From the NCBI GenBank assembly GCA_024364735.1, contig JAGFNQ010009418.1, positions 161,672 to 225,671 of the forward strand: a stretch of DNA of 64,000 bases. Reading direction: 5' to 3'. The position numbers and the translations under genes are program-made. The DNA is from Boesenbergia rotunda (Eukaryota > Streptophyta > Magnoliopsida > Zingiberales > Zingiberaceae). Below are positions 10,122 to 20,683 of the stretch, one piece after another. Position 1 is the stretch's first letter; every line of letters starts with the position of its first letter. A model generated the notes under the pieces. It searched no databases. It was not told the DNA's origin and saw only the letters and a list, made by a program, of their open reading frames with translations.

Positions 10122-11427
10122 TGTTGGATTGAGAAAAACGATAGAGGGGGGGTGAATATCGTTAAAATCTTTTTCAGATTAAGGAAAGAGAAAATGCAGC
10201 AAAAAACACAACAATCACACACAGAACACAAGTCTTTTACTTGGTTCGGAGTCGCGGTCGGCTCCTACTCCAAGGCCCACGGTCCTTGACCATTTACTAC
10301 GGGCAATTCAATAATCGCGCAAACGCTTACAAATTTTAATACAAGAATATTGCAGTAAATAAAGGAATTACACTTTTCGTTACCGATGCCCTGATGTGGA
10401 TCGTACTTCGGAGCAGAGGGTCGACGTCGGCGCTAGAATGTCGAGATCGGAGTTTGCCGGAGCAGAGCACTTGAACGAAAAGCTTAGAGGCATTAAAAAG
10501 TTATCTTTTTGAAGCCTTGGGGTCAAGCCCCTTTTATAGTGCTCCTGGGGGTGCCTGATTCGCTGGGGGCGCCTGACACGTGCCTTCAGATCGGAGAAAC
10601 TTCATCTGCAGCTTGGTTAGCGCTTATCCCTTCCGAATCGGCCTCTGGAGCTGACTGGGGCGCCCGGGACCTCCTAGGCGCCCAGCTTGACTTAGTCCGC
10701 TAACTTCGTGGCTGATTTTGCTTCGACTACCTCTTTGGCTTTGACCTTGGGTGCCCAAGACCTCCCGGGCGGCTAGCCCAGTATGGTTTCGAAGCGATTC
10801 TTGCTTGTTTGGCTTTGACCTTGGGCGCCCGGGACCTCCCGGGTGCCTAGCCTAGCTGCCTGCCCCTCTCCTTTGGGGCGTTCTGAGGTGCAGAAACACA
10901 CTCCTTCGGTCCCTGCATCCAAGGTTAGTTCCAAAACAACCAAAGCAAGAAAATTAGTCAATATTTACAGTCGTAGCTGTCTTGGTTCTGACTTCGGGTC
11001 TTCCAAATGGAACCCTAGGTCGAACCGACGCCTACTGTTCCCTCGACGGGGAACGCGTCCTCACCTACTCTCTCAGGAGAGTTTACCTTTTGCCAACCTG
11101 CTCCTCCGGTTGGACTTTTGCCCGATCCACCTGACCAGGTCTTCGTGCCTAGTCCTCGACCAGGACTTCGTGCCCACCTTCCGAGCAGGTATTCGGTGCC
11201 CAACCCCTTGCCAGGACTTCGTGCCCACCTTCTGAGCAGGTCTTCGGTGCCCAGCCCCTTGACCAGGTCTTCTTTGCCCAGCCCTTTGTCAGGACTTCTT
11301 GCCTAGTGTACCTAGGATTTCTTCCTGCACACTTAGTAAACACATTAGACAATATTAACATCTTAACTCTTGAACCCTTTGCCATTATCAAATCCCAGGA
11401 TTGACTTAGGTGCTGCCTGCACCAACA
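10122..11427 (-). repeat. E2 3' LTR (about 1306 bp)
   Basis: Bounded by TGTTGGATTG and GCACCAACA. It contains the G7 run near 10146-10152, a TATA box (minus ACTATAAAAG, 10531-10540), the GGGCGCCC-type array (about 10545-10850) and U3 tandem repeats (11130-11310). It ends next to a polypurine tract at 11428. Confidence 0.9.
10531..10540 (-). promoter_or_regulatory. E2 3' LTR TATA box
   Basis: The minus strand reads ACTATAAAAG just downstream of the GGCGCC array. The sister LTR has the same box at about 26020-26029. Confidence 0.7.
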
Positions 11428-12150
11428 ATCTCCTCCTTTTTGATTTATGGCAACCCAGTTCAAAAAGTTAAGTTAAACATACAGATAAGTAGGTAAACTA
11501 CCTAAATTTAATTTCCTCCCCCTGGAAGAAATCTCCCCCTGAGTTTTTCAAAGTTCGTGGGGAACATTTGAAAAAGTTTCTAAGTCTAAAAGTGAAACAT
11601 TTTTTCAGGATTTCAATACATAGAAAATTTTCAAGAAAAGGTTTTTAAGTTAGAAAATATTTTCCAAAAATTATTTTGAGTTGGGCACTTGGAAAATTTT
11701 CAGGAGAATTATGAACTTTGCACTTAGAAAAATTTTCAACCAGCCATTTGGAGTTAGTGCATAGAATAATTTTTGAAAGAAAGTAATTTTGAAGATAATT
11801 TTCAAAATACTTAGTTTTTGCACTTTAGAAAATTTTCTAAACTTATTCTGAAGTTTTAACACTAAGAAAATTTTCAGACAGTTTTAATACTTAGAAAGCA
11901 GTTTAAATACTTAGAAACCAGTTTAAATACTTAGAAATATTTTTCAAGCACAATTTTGAATTTATAACTTAGAAAAAAAATTTCCAGAAAATTTTCAGAA
12001 TAAGTACTTAGAACATTAACTTTCAAAAGGAACTTAAGTACTTAACGAACTTTACTTTTTGAAAAAAAAATAAAAGTTTTTGGAAAAAAGATTTAATTTT
12101 GAAGAAAGAAATTAAATTTTGAAACCTTCTTTTCTCTCTTTTCCAATCTC
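11428..12150 (-). repeat. E2 PPT and A/T-rich tandem array before 3' LTR
   Basis: The PPT (minus CAAAAAGGAGGAGAT) is at 11428-11442. From about 11580 to 12000 degenerate units built on 'cttagaaaattttc' recur. The same array is in E3 (30836-31265), E5 (58440-58990) and the relic at 44930-45530, always between the PPT and the conserved non-coding block. No genuine gene is visible. Confidence 0.7.
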
Positions 12151-12647
12151 TCCCCCTTTGCCATATATCAAAAAAAATATAGCAAAAAAATGAGTAATCA
12201 AAGTAAGATGTTGTACTGAACCAATTCTAACTTTAAACTGGACCAACTTAATTTGAATTTTCGCTTTTGGGTCCTGTCTAACCCAATTAGCTACTTACTA
12301 ACTGTTATAAACAGTTGCTTTCGCTAGGGTTAGTCAAGTTAGGTGATCTATTTAAGTTAGATTTTTTAAGCTTGACACTTAACCTGATTACTGGTTAATT
12401 GGTATTTAGTGCCCCAATTACTGCAGATGCACTGACTTAAGCATCTTGAATCAAGGCAAAGACCTAAGCATCTCAACCCATTCTAGGTTATCAATCAAAA
12501 GTACCCTTAGGTGCTTGTGAGATGCTGGCTTCTAGATCTATAGGTGCATTCAATTCTAGGGTTAGGGCATAGGCTAAGTCCAGTTGCGAAAAAGCCTTAG
12601 TTTTGAAGGGGGTAATTTTATTAAAAAAACTAAGTCAGAAAATCATT
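12151..12647 (-). other. E2 conserved non-coding block (3' interior)
   Basis: This roughly 450-bp stretch reads almost the same in E3 (31400-31870) and, reversed, in E5 (57830-58320). Landmarks are 'gatctagaagccagcatctc', 'gcaccttagg', 'tgactaaccctag' and 'gtagctaactgggtta'. It has no open frame, and its conservation seems to exceed that of the broken gag genes. Confidence 0.7.
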
Positions 12648-13055
12648 TTAAATAAATAAAGAAAATGATTTTGCAAAAAAAATAAAACAGTTTAAAAAAA
12701 TGAAATTAGAGCAGTCATATTCTATCAAGCATAACCCTAACTGCCTTCTTAGTGAGCTGAACTCAAACTCAGGTAGGGGTTTGGTGAATATGTCAGCTAA
12801 GTTAGATTTTGAATCTACATGCTTAAGGACTATCTCACCCCTGGCTACATGATCTCTTACAAAGTGGTGTTTAACTTCTATGTGTTTGGTTCTAGAGTGT
12901 TGTATTGGGTTCTTAGTTAGATTAATTGAACTTATATTATCAATGTAGACTTGGGTTTGAGTGTAGTTAAGCTGGAAGTCTTTAAGAGTGTGCATCATCC
13001 ATAAGAGTTGTGCTACACACTCTCCTAAAGCAACATACTCAGCTTCAGTTGTGGT
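12648..13055 (-). pseudogene. Copia RNase H C-terminal remnant in E2
   Basis: About the last 115 codons of a copia RNase H remain, from TTTEAEYVALGE (near 13053) through MMHTLKDFQLNY, VYIDNISSINL (catalytic Asp kept), NPIQHSRTKHIEVKHHF and ADIFTKPLPE to a stop near 12648. Everything upstream in pol (protease, integrase, RT, start of RNase H) is gone. At about 13055 it is joined directly to the C-terminal end of ORF2, whose last residues are lost. The fragment cannot act alone; it is the footprint of a larger pol deletion. Confidence 0.85.
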
Positions 13056-13836
13056 AGGCTCGGTTTACATCGTGCTCTGCCCGAATCGCGTCGACTATCT
13101 CAATGTAGTGGGCTTCCTCTTCCTCTCGGAGGCTATGAATCTCTGTCTGAAGTAGTGTCACTCTCTCATCGAGCGTCGGCGGTGCGGGCTCGTCCATCTA
13201 CTCTCGAATCTCGGCCGTGTGATATGCGACATCGACCTCTACCTCCTCATCGGAATCGATCAGGACTCTGGCTCTCTGACGTCTCCATGATAAAACCCCG
13301 ATACCCGAGACATCTATGCCCGCTAGGGAAAAGTTTCTATACCCAATCTCGTCAAATTCAGTCATCGAGGTCATCTCTCCGTCGGTAATATCGCGATCGT
13401 GATGATGAAGAAGAGAGGTGATGATGTGGCAATAAGGAGTGCGTACCCGACCCTGAGTAGTAACACTGGATGCATGTAGAATGGTGTGGAATATGTGAAG
13501 TCTAATATCTATGTCTAACTAATGGATCAAAGCATACAGCAAGAAGGTATGGAATGGTCGCATGGTCGCGACGTCCCTAGTGGTCAAGGGAAGAATACAA
13601 CGGACTAGAACTCTATAAAGAGCATACTCTTGGACCTGGAGATCTACTGATTGAAATCGACTAACCAGAGGGTCTCGGGCATTTCTATAGAAATATGAAT
13701 AAAGGGTGTCCAGATCAATATGGGAGTAGGGAGGAGCAAATGGAGGATCTCTAGGAGGGTAACAGCAGAAGGTGGACTGGGAAGATCGCAGTCCAAGGAA
13801 TCTGTTAAACAACAAGGGTGTGACAGTCAAGGGCAT
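13056..13836 (-). pseudogene. ORF2 of E2: putative plant transposon protein domain, 5' and 3' truncated
   Basis: It corresponds to the C-terminal two thirds of E3's ORF2. Matching segments: LLFNRFLGLR, QEYALYRVLVRC, LPLTTRDVATMRPFHTFLLYA, then after an in-frame TAG near 13519 (E3 has Gln) LHHHDRDITDGEMTSMTEFDEIG, YRNFSLAGIDVS, and a charged helix (TLDERVTLLQTEIHSL, EEEEAHYIEI). This pattern resembles the PF20167 'putative plant transposon protein' domain, known from plant repeats but of unknown biochemical role; the assignment is from memory of the family. About 90 N-terminal residues present in E3 are missing. The TATA box of the internal promoter is about 100 bp upstream. Two further stops make this copy dead. 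Confidence 0.7.
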
Positions 13837-13931
13837 TCGAGGGCACGAGAGGGTCGTTCGGGAGCCTTGGGATGAGAAGAGTTAGAGAGGAGGTTTGGTT
13901 TTGGTGTGGCAAGTGAATGAAGTTTCGGCGG

Positions 13932-14218
13932 CCTTATATAGAGGATAGTCAGGCGCCCGGGAGGAATCGGGCGCCTGGAGTCAGGTGTAAGCTGCCAAAT
14001 GCATCTTTTTCGATTTTGACACTGTCCTCGGGGGCGCCCGTGAGGACCCGAGCGCTTGGAGTCAGCTGCCATGCGTGGCAGCTTTTGCTGCCTCGAATTG
14101 ACATAAAGGTCTAGGCGCTCGATAGGTCTCAGGCGCCTAGCTTAGCTAGGTATTGATAGATTTTGCTGTCTTAGTCAAAGAGAAAGTGAGGGGGCGCCCG
14201 AGGGGTCACGGGCGCCCA
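13932..14218 (-). promoter_or_regulatory. Internal U3-like promoter upstream of E2 ORF2
   Basis: On the minus strand about eight GGGCGCCC-like motifs (14218 down to about 13951) are followed by CCTCTATATAAGG (13944-13932) and then ORF2. This is the same order and motif as in the element's LTR U3, but it lies more than 2.5 kb inside the element. E3 has the same arrangement at 33802-33568. Promoter activity is inferred. Confidence 0.55.
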
Positions 14219-14904
14219 AGTTGACTGTTGTTTGACCATTGACCAATTTGACTCTTTGACCAGGTTTGACTATTTTGACCAGGTTTGACTATTTTGACCT
14301 GGTTTGACTCTAATGACCAACCAACAATCAATTCAATTCAACTCTAAAATCAATGTTTTTATTTAACAATATTACAGAAATTAGATTTTGAATTAACTTA
14401 AGTCCTAACTGTCTCACTCGGTATTTAATTATCAATCATGTTAACTTATGGGTTTTTCTGAGACAGTTTTTAATAGAAGTAAAGATTTCATGTTGAAAAA
14501 CTATGATTAGTTTTTAAAAATTAACTTAATTTTGAAAAACTAATTAATTATGTTTTAAAAATTATTTTTGAAAACAATGGTTGAATTTAAGATTAATTGA
14601 AATCTGTGTTAGATTCAAATCTGGCAAGAGTAAAGTGAATTTGGTTTTCAATAATCGGCTTCCAGGTCTTGGCGAGGCACTAGGCCTTCTTTGGCAGTAG
14701 CCTTATTGGATCATCAACCCTTTCCTTGACAAAGCCTTTTATTGAAAATCCATTTTCAAGTTACTCTTTGAGAGATTTTGGTCTAACTAGTTTGGGTCTT
14801 GGATCGATAGCTTCGGCTAGTTCCGCCAAAATGGCTTCCCTAACGTACTATCATCTCACCTCCACCCAATACTATGTTGTTCAAATTTCAGTTAACCAGT
14901 TTAG
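14219..14904 (-). other. E2 post-gag non-coding region (left part) with conserved block
   Basis: It contains repeated 'tttgaccaggtttgactattt' units (14250-14310), the 'gtgagacagt' segment (14400-14470) and the conserved post-gag block (about 14650-14880, minus strand GATAGTACGTTAGGGAAGCC). G1 interrupts it at 14904/23619. Confidence 0.7.
14900..14904. repeat. G1 target-site duplication, left copy (TTTAG)
   Basis: TTTAG directly precedes the LTR start TGTAACGACC at 14905. The same five bases follow the second LTR at 23619-23623. Confidence 0.92.
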
Positions 14905-15331
14905 TGTAACGACCCGGAAAATTCTCTTAATATTTTCTTTAAAATATTAAGAATGTCTAGATAATTTTCCAAAGGATCTAGAAATATTAATACGAACCTT
15001 AGCCGAGAAACCCATGGTTCTCTCATTTAAATTGAGAAACTAAGTACTAAGGGGCCTTATATGGGCTTTCTAGTGCCATTATCATGGGTGGATTTTAGGT
15101 AAAATTTAATATAAAAAATAGATGGATTTTAATGGGAAATATTAACATAATTATGGGGGAATTTTTAAGGAATTTTCGAAATAATAGGAAATAAATTAAA
15201 AATAAAATAGAAAAATTAGTGCATGCACCAAGGATTGAACCTTGGACCTCTTGTATTAGTTAAGGTGTAGGAAATGAAGAGTCATCAAGGGAAGAGACAC
15301 CATGACTCTTCATTTACCCCTTTTTAAAGTG

Positions 15332-15531
15332 ATATAAATATGGAAAGGAAGTTACAACTTCCCTTCTCCTCTTCATTTCTTCTTCCTCCTTGCTTTGGCC
15401 AAAAACTCAAGGTGTTCTCCCCCTTAAGAAAAGTTCCACCAAGGACTCTATTTGGAAGATCTAGGTTCTCTTCCAAGGTTACAAGGGCAAGAAGGGTTCA
15501 AGTGGCAAAGGGATTTCCATTCTCCTTCTTT
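15332..15531 (+). promoter_or_regulatory. G1 5' LTR TATA box and leader with small upstream ORF
   Basis: GATATAAATATGG at 15331-15343 is the TATA candidate. The first ATG (15340) opens a 64-codon frame (MERKLQLPFSS...) ending just before the candidate splice donor at 15561. The 3' LTR copy (20855) encodes nearly the same peptide. The ATG overlaps the TATA region, so it may precede the true RNA start. I see no similarity to any known protein. Confidence 0.45.
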
Positions 15532-16616
15532 TAAGGTCTAAAAATCAAAGACAACCCAAGGTAAAACCCTCTCACCTGTGGTATGATAGCTTTCAAAGTT
15601 ATTTGTCATGATCTAAGTCTTATTGGCATGATATGTTGGAAAAAAATCCATGAAAAGGGCTCATGAAGGTTTCGGCCAAGGCATGTCATGGGCTAGAAAT
15701 CATGTTAAAGATTTGATTTATATTTGTAAATGGTTACCTATGATAGGTGAAGTATAAAAGCATGATGTTTGAAGTTTTATGGCACCCTAAGAACCCCTTA
15801 GGGTTTCGGCCACCTTCATGATTAGGGTTAGATTTAATCTTCAATGCTCCAAGCATGCTTAGTATGTCTTGCTATGATATAGTATGGATGAAAGTAGTGA
15901 TTTGTATGAATTTTCTATGGGCTTGTTACCCTTATAGGTTTCAGCCAAGTCATGTACTAGGGCTAAGGATTAGTGTTAAGTCCAATCAAGGGTTAAATTA
16001 GTCTTCCATGGCATGATATGCAAGGTATAGGATGTTAATCTTAATCTAGGCAAATTTTCTATGAATTTAGATCTCCTTCAAGTTTCGGCCAAGACCCAAA
16101 CCTAGGGTTTGGATTGGGTTAAGGTCTCAAGGATGCATGTTTCTAAGTTACCATGATGCTAGTAAGTAGATAAGCATGAAGTAAGGATCTTTATGTTAAC
16201 AAAACCTTAATTTATGTGTGGAATAATATGATTTTGAATGTTAGATCTTAAGTGATGCTTTACTCATGAACAATTAGATCATATACCATGAATATATGAA
16301 ATTGATGTAGGACGTAAGTTATGATAGACGGAATGATGCATGTATAATGATAAATGTTTAAAATAGATTTATGGTTTATGAAAGTACATGCATGTTTTAA
16401 GGTAAATGCCATGAACCCTAGTAGTATGTGTCATGTTTATATGTAGCTTACCATCCATGCTTATTGATGAATACTGGGATTATGTATGCTAGATGAAATG
16501 TATCATGTATGAAGTACATGGTTATTTATGTATTGTGATCATGCAAGTTTTACGAACCAAGATAATGTTTATGGCTAAAAACATGATTATGTATGTATGT
16601 CCTATTATGTGAATAA

Positions 16617-16760
16617 AGAATGATAAGTATGAATGAAGATGATGGTTATGCCTTAAGTATGAATGATAAGTATGAATGATAAGTATGAATGATGAAGGCA
16701 TGACGATGATATGAAATAAGTATGAATGATAAGTATGAATGACAAGTATGAATGATGAAG
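16617..16760 (+). repeat. Tandem 'AAGTATGAATGAT' repeats in G1 5' LTR
   Basis: About seven near-identical 13-bp units with small interruptions. The sister array in the 3' LTR is at about 22137-22275. Confidence 0.85.
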
Positions 16761-17185
16761 CATGCATATTTATTTTTATGAATGAGGCTTGTACCGGACC
16801 GAAGTAAGGGTCCAAGGGATGGGTACCTTAAGAACGCCCCGGTTCTGGACTATCGAAGCTGTCCACGGTTCTGGCACTACCGAAGCTGTGCAACAGGGAT
16901 GGGCACCTTAAGAACGCCCCGGTTCTAGGACTACCGACTATGCTGTCCTTACCCTAGTAGGTTGAGGCTAGCTACCTCATATTTACTTAGGGATACGCGC
17001 TTATGATGTATGTATGTGGTACAAGCCGGGGACCCCCAATGATGTTATGTTTATGTTAAGCATTTAAAAGTATGATTTTAAAAATTAAGCATCCTTATGT
17101 AGTACATGCATTTGACTCATTCATACATCCATGTTATGCATCGCGCCAGGGTAAGTATATTTTATGTTTGTGTTTATGCTCATAT

Positions 17186-17385
17186 CTTATGCCTTATGTT
17201 CATGTATGCTAAGAATTATGTCATGTCTAAGTATGCCTTATGTTCATGTATGCTAAGAATTATGTCATGTCTAAGTAAGTATGTCTTATGTTCATGTATG
17301 CTAAGAATTATGTCATGTCTAAGTATGCCTTATGTTCATGTATGCTAAGAATTATGTCATGTATAGATATGCTTCACGTTCACGT
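17186..17385 (+). repeat. 44-bp tandem repeat in G1 5' LTR
   Basis: The unit begins TATGCCTTATGTTCATGTAT and ends GTCATGTCTAAG. Four good copies are followed by diverged ones. The 3' LTR (about 22702-22960) has about six, so copy number has changed since insertion. Confidence 0.85.
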
Positions 17386-18035
17386 ATGTATGTTTCATGT
17401 TCATGTATGTTAGGATTTATGCCATGCTAAGTAGGTTGTAGACCTATGGTGATGATAGGAATCTTGCTATGCGAATTGTTCATATGCTTATGACTTATGT
17501 CATGACTATGCTTATGTTTATGTTCGAAGTTACGCTATGTCAGATACTTGATATGTTTACGCTTAAGTGACGTATGGTTTTAGTGAGTAGGAAAGGGTTT
17601 TACTAAGCCTATGTGCTTATAGTCTTATTTTCCTTGTACCACAGATCAAGCAAGAAGCTATTAAGGGAAGCCGCAGGAGAGGCAGAAGCATGTGTGTGTG
17701 TGTAGCAGTGACTTGGCAAAAGATTCTTATATTCTCACATAATGCATGTCTTGGGTGTGAAAATGTTTTCTTAAATTTTATGCTATGATTTATGATTACG
17801 ACAAATGAGTGACTTAAGACTCATGATGCTACGTTTATGAATAAGCTATGAAATGGTTAAGTTATGATATGATGTCATGTATAGATGTTCCATGTGTTTA
17901 GTTGCATGGTTAAAAGCATGTTTAGAAAAAAATAATTCTGCTGCATTAAGATGTTTTTATGCACATGTATGTTTAGCGTAACGACGCCTATCTCGCCACT
18001 CCACGAGGTGTGGGAAAAGGGCGGGCGTTACAGGT

Positions 18036-18047
18036 TGGTATCAGAGC
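18036..18047 (+). other. G1 primer binding site (initiator tRNA-Met)
   Basis: TGGTATCAGAGC, three bases after the LTR end at 18032. Confidence 0.93.
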
Positions 18048-18242
18048 AGTTGTCATCTCACTACACACACATCAAGCTTCTTCCTGCCGCTTCCAAGTAA
18101 GTATCTTTCGGTATATTTTATGATAGTAAGCACTCTTACGATATGTTATGTTTCTAGAATATGCAAGTATGAATGATGTCTTATGATAGATAATGGCAAG
18201 TACTTGTAAGATATGTGAACATGAACGATACTTTCTTTTATT

Positions 18243-18275
18243 TTATAATATATATATATATATATATATATTAAT
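18243..18275. repeat. (TA)n microsatellite in G1 leader
   Basis: About a dozen TA units between the PBS and the gag start. Confidence 0.9.
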
Positions 18276-18352
18276 TAAATAATTTAAAATTTAATATGAG
18301 GAGGTATAACAATAACTCATATTATCCATACTTGTCCTTTATGAAGGAAAGC

Positions 18353-20067
18353 ATGGCTAGAAGACAGAGTAACAGACTTAATGAGACTGCTCCCTCGCCT
18401 GACCTGATACAATTAGTGACCCAACTTCAGCGTCAAGTCACTGAGCAACAGCAAACCATTAATACCCTGATGAATCATCAAGAAAATTCTACCACTCCAC
18501 CGGTGAACCATACGGCTATACCCGTCGCGCCCACGGTTGCGCAAACCCCCCCCCCCCGACGGGCCCGACCACTGTAGCACGACAAGAAGCTTATCTGATC
18601 CAGTGGTTGAGGCTGAAACCGGAGAATTTCTCAGGTGCTGGCGAACCATGGGACGCCCAAGCATGGTTCAAGACAGTGGAAAGTACAATGGAGCTGCTGG
18701 ACTGGCCTGAACATGAGAAGATCAAGTGTGCATCATTCTACCTTTCTGGAGATGCCAGAATGTGGTGGGAAAGGGTCAAGGCCAAGAGACAGGTGAATCA
18801 GATGGCATGGTCAGATTTTGAATCAGAATTCTTCGAAGAATTCTTCAACATGCGGGTCACCAATAAGCACTACGACGAGTTCACGGAATTTCGACAGGGC
18901 AACCTCTCAGTCAACGAAGCCATGAAGAAATTTAATCGACTGGCTCGCCTATGCCCTGAGCTGGTCCGCACCGAGAAGGAGAGGGTTCGACTTATGTTAA
19001 AGATGTTGCGACCCGAAATAGCTCTGAACGTGGCTGGCGGAGTTAACAGACCGCAGACCGCTGAGGAGTTGTTTAGTAGTGCCCTACTCACCGAGCATTA
19101 CCTGAACAATATCAATCAGCAAAGGAAGGCATTAAATCAAAGTAAGAATCAAGTTCACTCCGGGATTCTCGATTCTTCATTTTTCATTATCCCTAATGTT
19201 CCTCCCTTCCATTATCACCCAGGAGGTCAGAAACCTCAGAGTACCAACGCTAATTGGAAAGGAAACCAGGGTGGTAAACGACAGCCATGGGACAACCCCC
19301 AAGGGGGCCCAGCAAATAAACAGTCCAGGTTTCCCCTGTGCGCTACATGCGGGAAAATGCATCCCGGGGAATGCCGCAAAGGTACGAACCGGTGTTTCAT
19401 TTGCGGGCTGGAAGGGCACATAGCCTCTTACTGTCCTACCAAGAACCAGGCACCTCCCCAACAGCTTGTTCCGTACCAGGGTGCACCAGCGAAACTACAT
19501 TATATGCAAGCTAAGCTGGAAGGTACCCCGATGAGCCAAGGGAGATTGGAGGCCCCACCAACTATGGCGGATGCCAGGGTTTTCTCTATTACTAAGGAGG
19601 ATGCCGCGAATGCTTCAACGGTTGTCACAGGTCAGATACTTATTTTTAGTCAGTATGCTACTGTATTATTTGATACTGGGGCAACACACTCGTTCATATC
19701 TATGTTCTACACTAAGAAGATAGATATGTCTCCACAAGTTTTAGACTGCAAGTTCTTGACAACCCTGCCTTCGGGAGAAATAATGACATCCACTCACGTG
19801 CTGCGTGTTGTGCCAGTCGAAATCGCAGGAAGAGAACTCTACTGCGATCTGATAGTACTCGACATGCAGGATTATGATGTTATAATGGGAATGAATTTTC
19901 TGAGCAAACACGGCGCTTCTGTCGAGTGCCGTAAACGAAAGGTGGTCTTTCAACTTGAGGTCGATTCTATGTTCGAATTTATCGGAGAGCCGAGAAAAAG
20001 AACCGGGAAATTTTTATCGACTCTCAAGGCACAGAAGATGATAGACAAGGGATACACTGGATTCTAG
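18353..20067 (+). pseudogene. gag: G1 gypsy Gag-protease with a frameshift at a C12 run
   Basis: Structural polyprotein of a Ty3/gypsy element. The likely start is MARRQSNRLNE at 18353. The N-terminal frame leaves its reading frame at a run of 12 C (18546-18557); the main frame then runs 18607-20067 without a stop. Domains of the main frame: retrotransposon gag (LKPENFSGAGEPWDAQAWF, ARMWWERVK, about residues 1-165); a Cys-rich pair CATCGKMHPGEC and CFICGLEGHIASYC (about 255-285); and an aspartic protease with DTGATHSFIS (about residue 355) and the IMGMNFL segment. It ends at TAG 20065-20067. A one- or two-base slip in the C tract would rejoin the two frames, so the break is recent or could be a sequencing error. 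Gag and protease otherwise look intact. Confidence 0.9.
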
Positions 20068-20072
20068 CACAT

Positions 20073-20322
20073 GTGGTTGACGTAAGTCAAACCAAGGACC
20101 AGAAGCTAGAAGATGTTAGGGTTGTATGTAATTATCCAGAGGTATTCCCAGATGAATTGCTAGGATTAGCTCCTGATAGAGAAGTGAAATCCGAGATCGA
20201 ATTGGTTTCTGGTACTAACCCGTTCCCCAAGGCACCTTACCGTATGGCAAGGTCAACGGATCGAGAAAGCTACCTGGGAACGCGAGGACGAGATGAGACA
20301 CAAGTACCCGGAGCTATTCTAA
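20073..20322 (+). pseudogene. Collapsed pol of G1: RT start fused to Pol C-terminal tail
   Basis: 20120-20250 encodes the start of gypsy RT (NYPEVFPDELLGLAPDREV, FPKAPYRMA). Near 20250 the sequence jumps, in another frame, to the last residues of Pol (ATWEREDEMRHKYPELF, stop at 20320-20322), which align with the C terminus of the G4 Pol at 61889. The whole RT palm, RNase H and integrase are deleted, about 3 kb judged from G4. No enzyme can be made, so mobility would need a helper. Confidence 0.88.
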
Positions 20323-20340
20323 GTTCGAGGACGAACTTTC

Positions 20341-20356
20341 AAGAGGTATGGGGGAT
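20341..20356 (+). other. G1 polypurine tract
   Basis: AAGAGGTATGGGGGAT abuts the 3' LTR. The G4 tract (minus GGTATGGGGGAT) is nearly the same. Confidence 0.88.
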
Positions 20357-20683
20357 TGTAACGACCCGGAAAATTCTCTTAATATTTTTTTTAAAATATT
20401 AAGCATGTCTAGATAATTTTCCAAAGGATCTAGAAATATTAATACGAACCTTAGCCGAGAAACCCATGGTTCTCTCATTTAAATTGAGAAACTAAGTACT
20501 AAGGGGTCTTATATGGGCTTTCTAGTGCCATTATCATGGGTGGATTTTAGGTAAAATTTAATATAAAAAATAGATGGATTTTAATGGGAAATATTAACAT
20601 AATTATGGGGGAATTTTTAAGGAATTTTCGAAATAATAGGAAATAAATTAAAAATAAAATAGAAAAATTAGTGCATGCGCCAA

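Larger units (their letters stand above)
15561..17644 (+). other. Candidate intron inside G1 5' LTR
   Basis: Donor CCAAG|GTAAAA at 15561, acceptor TTGTACCACAG ending at 17644 (about 2.08 kb). Context is conserved with G0 and G4: CTCACCTG just inside the donor, and a purine-rich exon with GAGGCAG and GTGTGTGTG after the acceptor. Removal would delete dozens of ATGs from the RNA leader. The copy in LTR2 is 21076-23228. Confidence 0.4.
14905..18032 (+). repeat. G1 5' LTR (3128 bp)
   Basis: TGTAACGACC...GGGCGTTACA. U3 is about 430 bp up to a TATA box near 15332. Then come a pyrimidine-rich leader, a candidate intron (15561-17644), two tandem arrays (16617-16760, 17186-17385) and a GTGTGTGTG tract at about 17690. 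Relative to the 3' LTR it lacks about 64 bp at 15258, which removes half of a tRNA-like module. Confidence 0.93.

Noticed and set aside
13155..13388. 77-codon plus-strand gene
   Set aside because: Antisense of ORF2 of E2.
16522..16815. 97-codon minus-strand gene (also 22037-22330)
   Set aside because: Generated by the 13-bp tandem repeats of the G1 LTR; present in both LTRs for that reason.
17186..17385. CRISPR-like array
   Set aside because: Units are directly adjacent without unique spacers, occur in both LTR copies, and lie in a plant gypsy LTR. An ordinary tandem repeat.
20073..20402. Intact 109-residue protein in G1
   Set aside because: It crosses the deletion junction and runs into the LTR; only its first 60 or so residues are RT-like.
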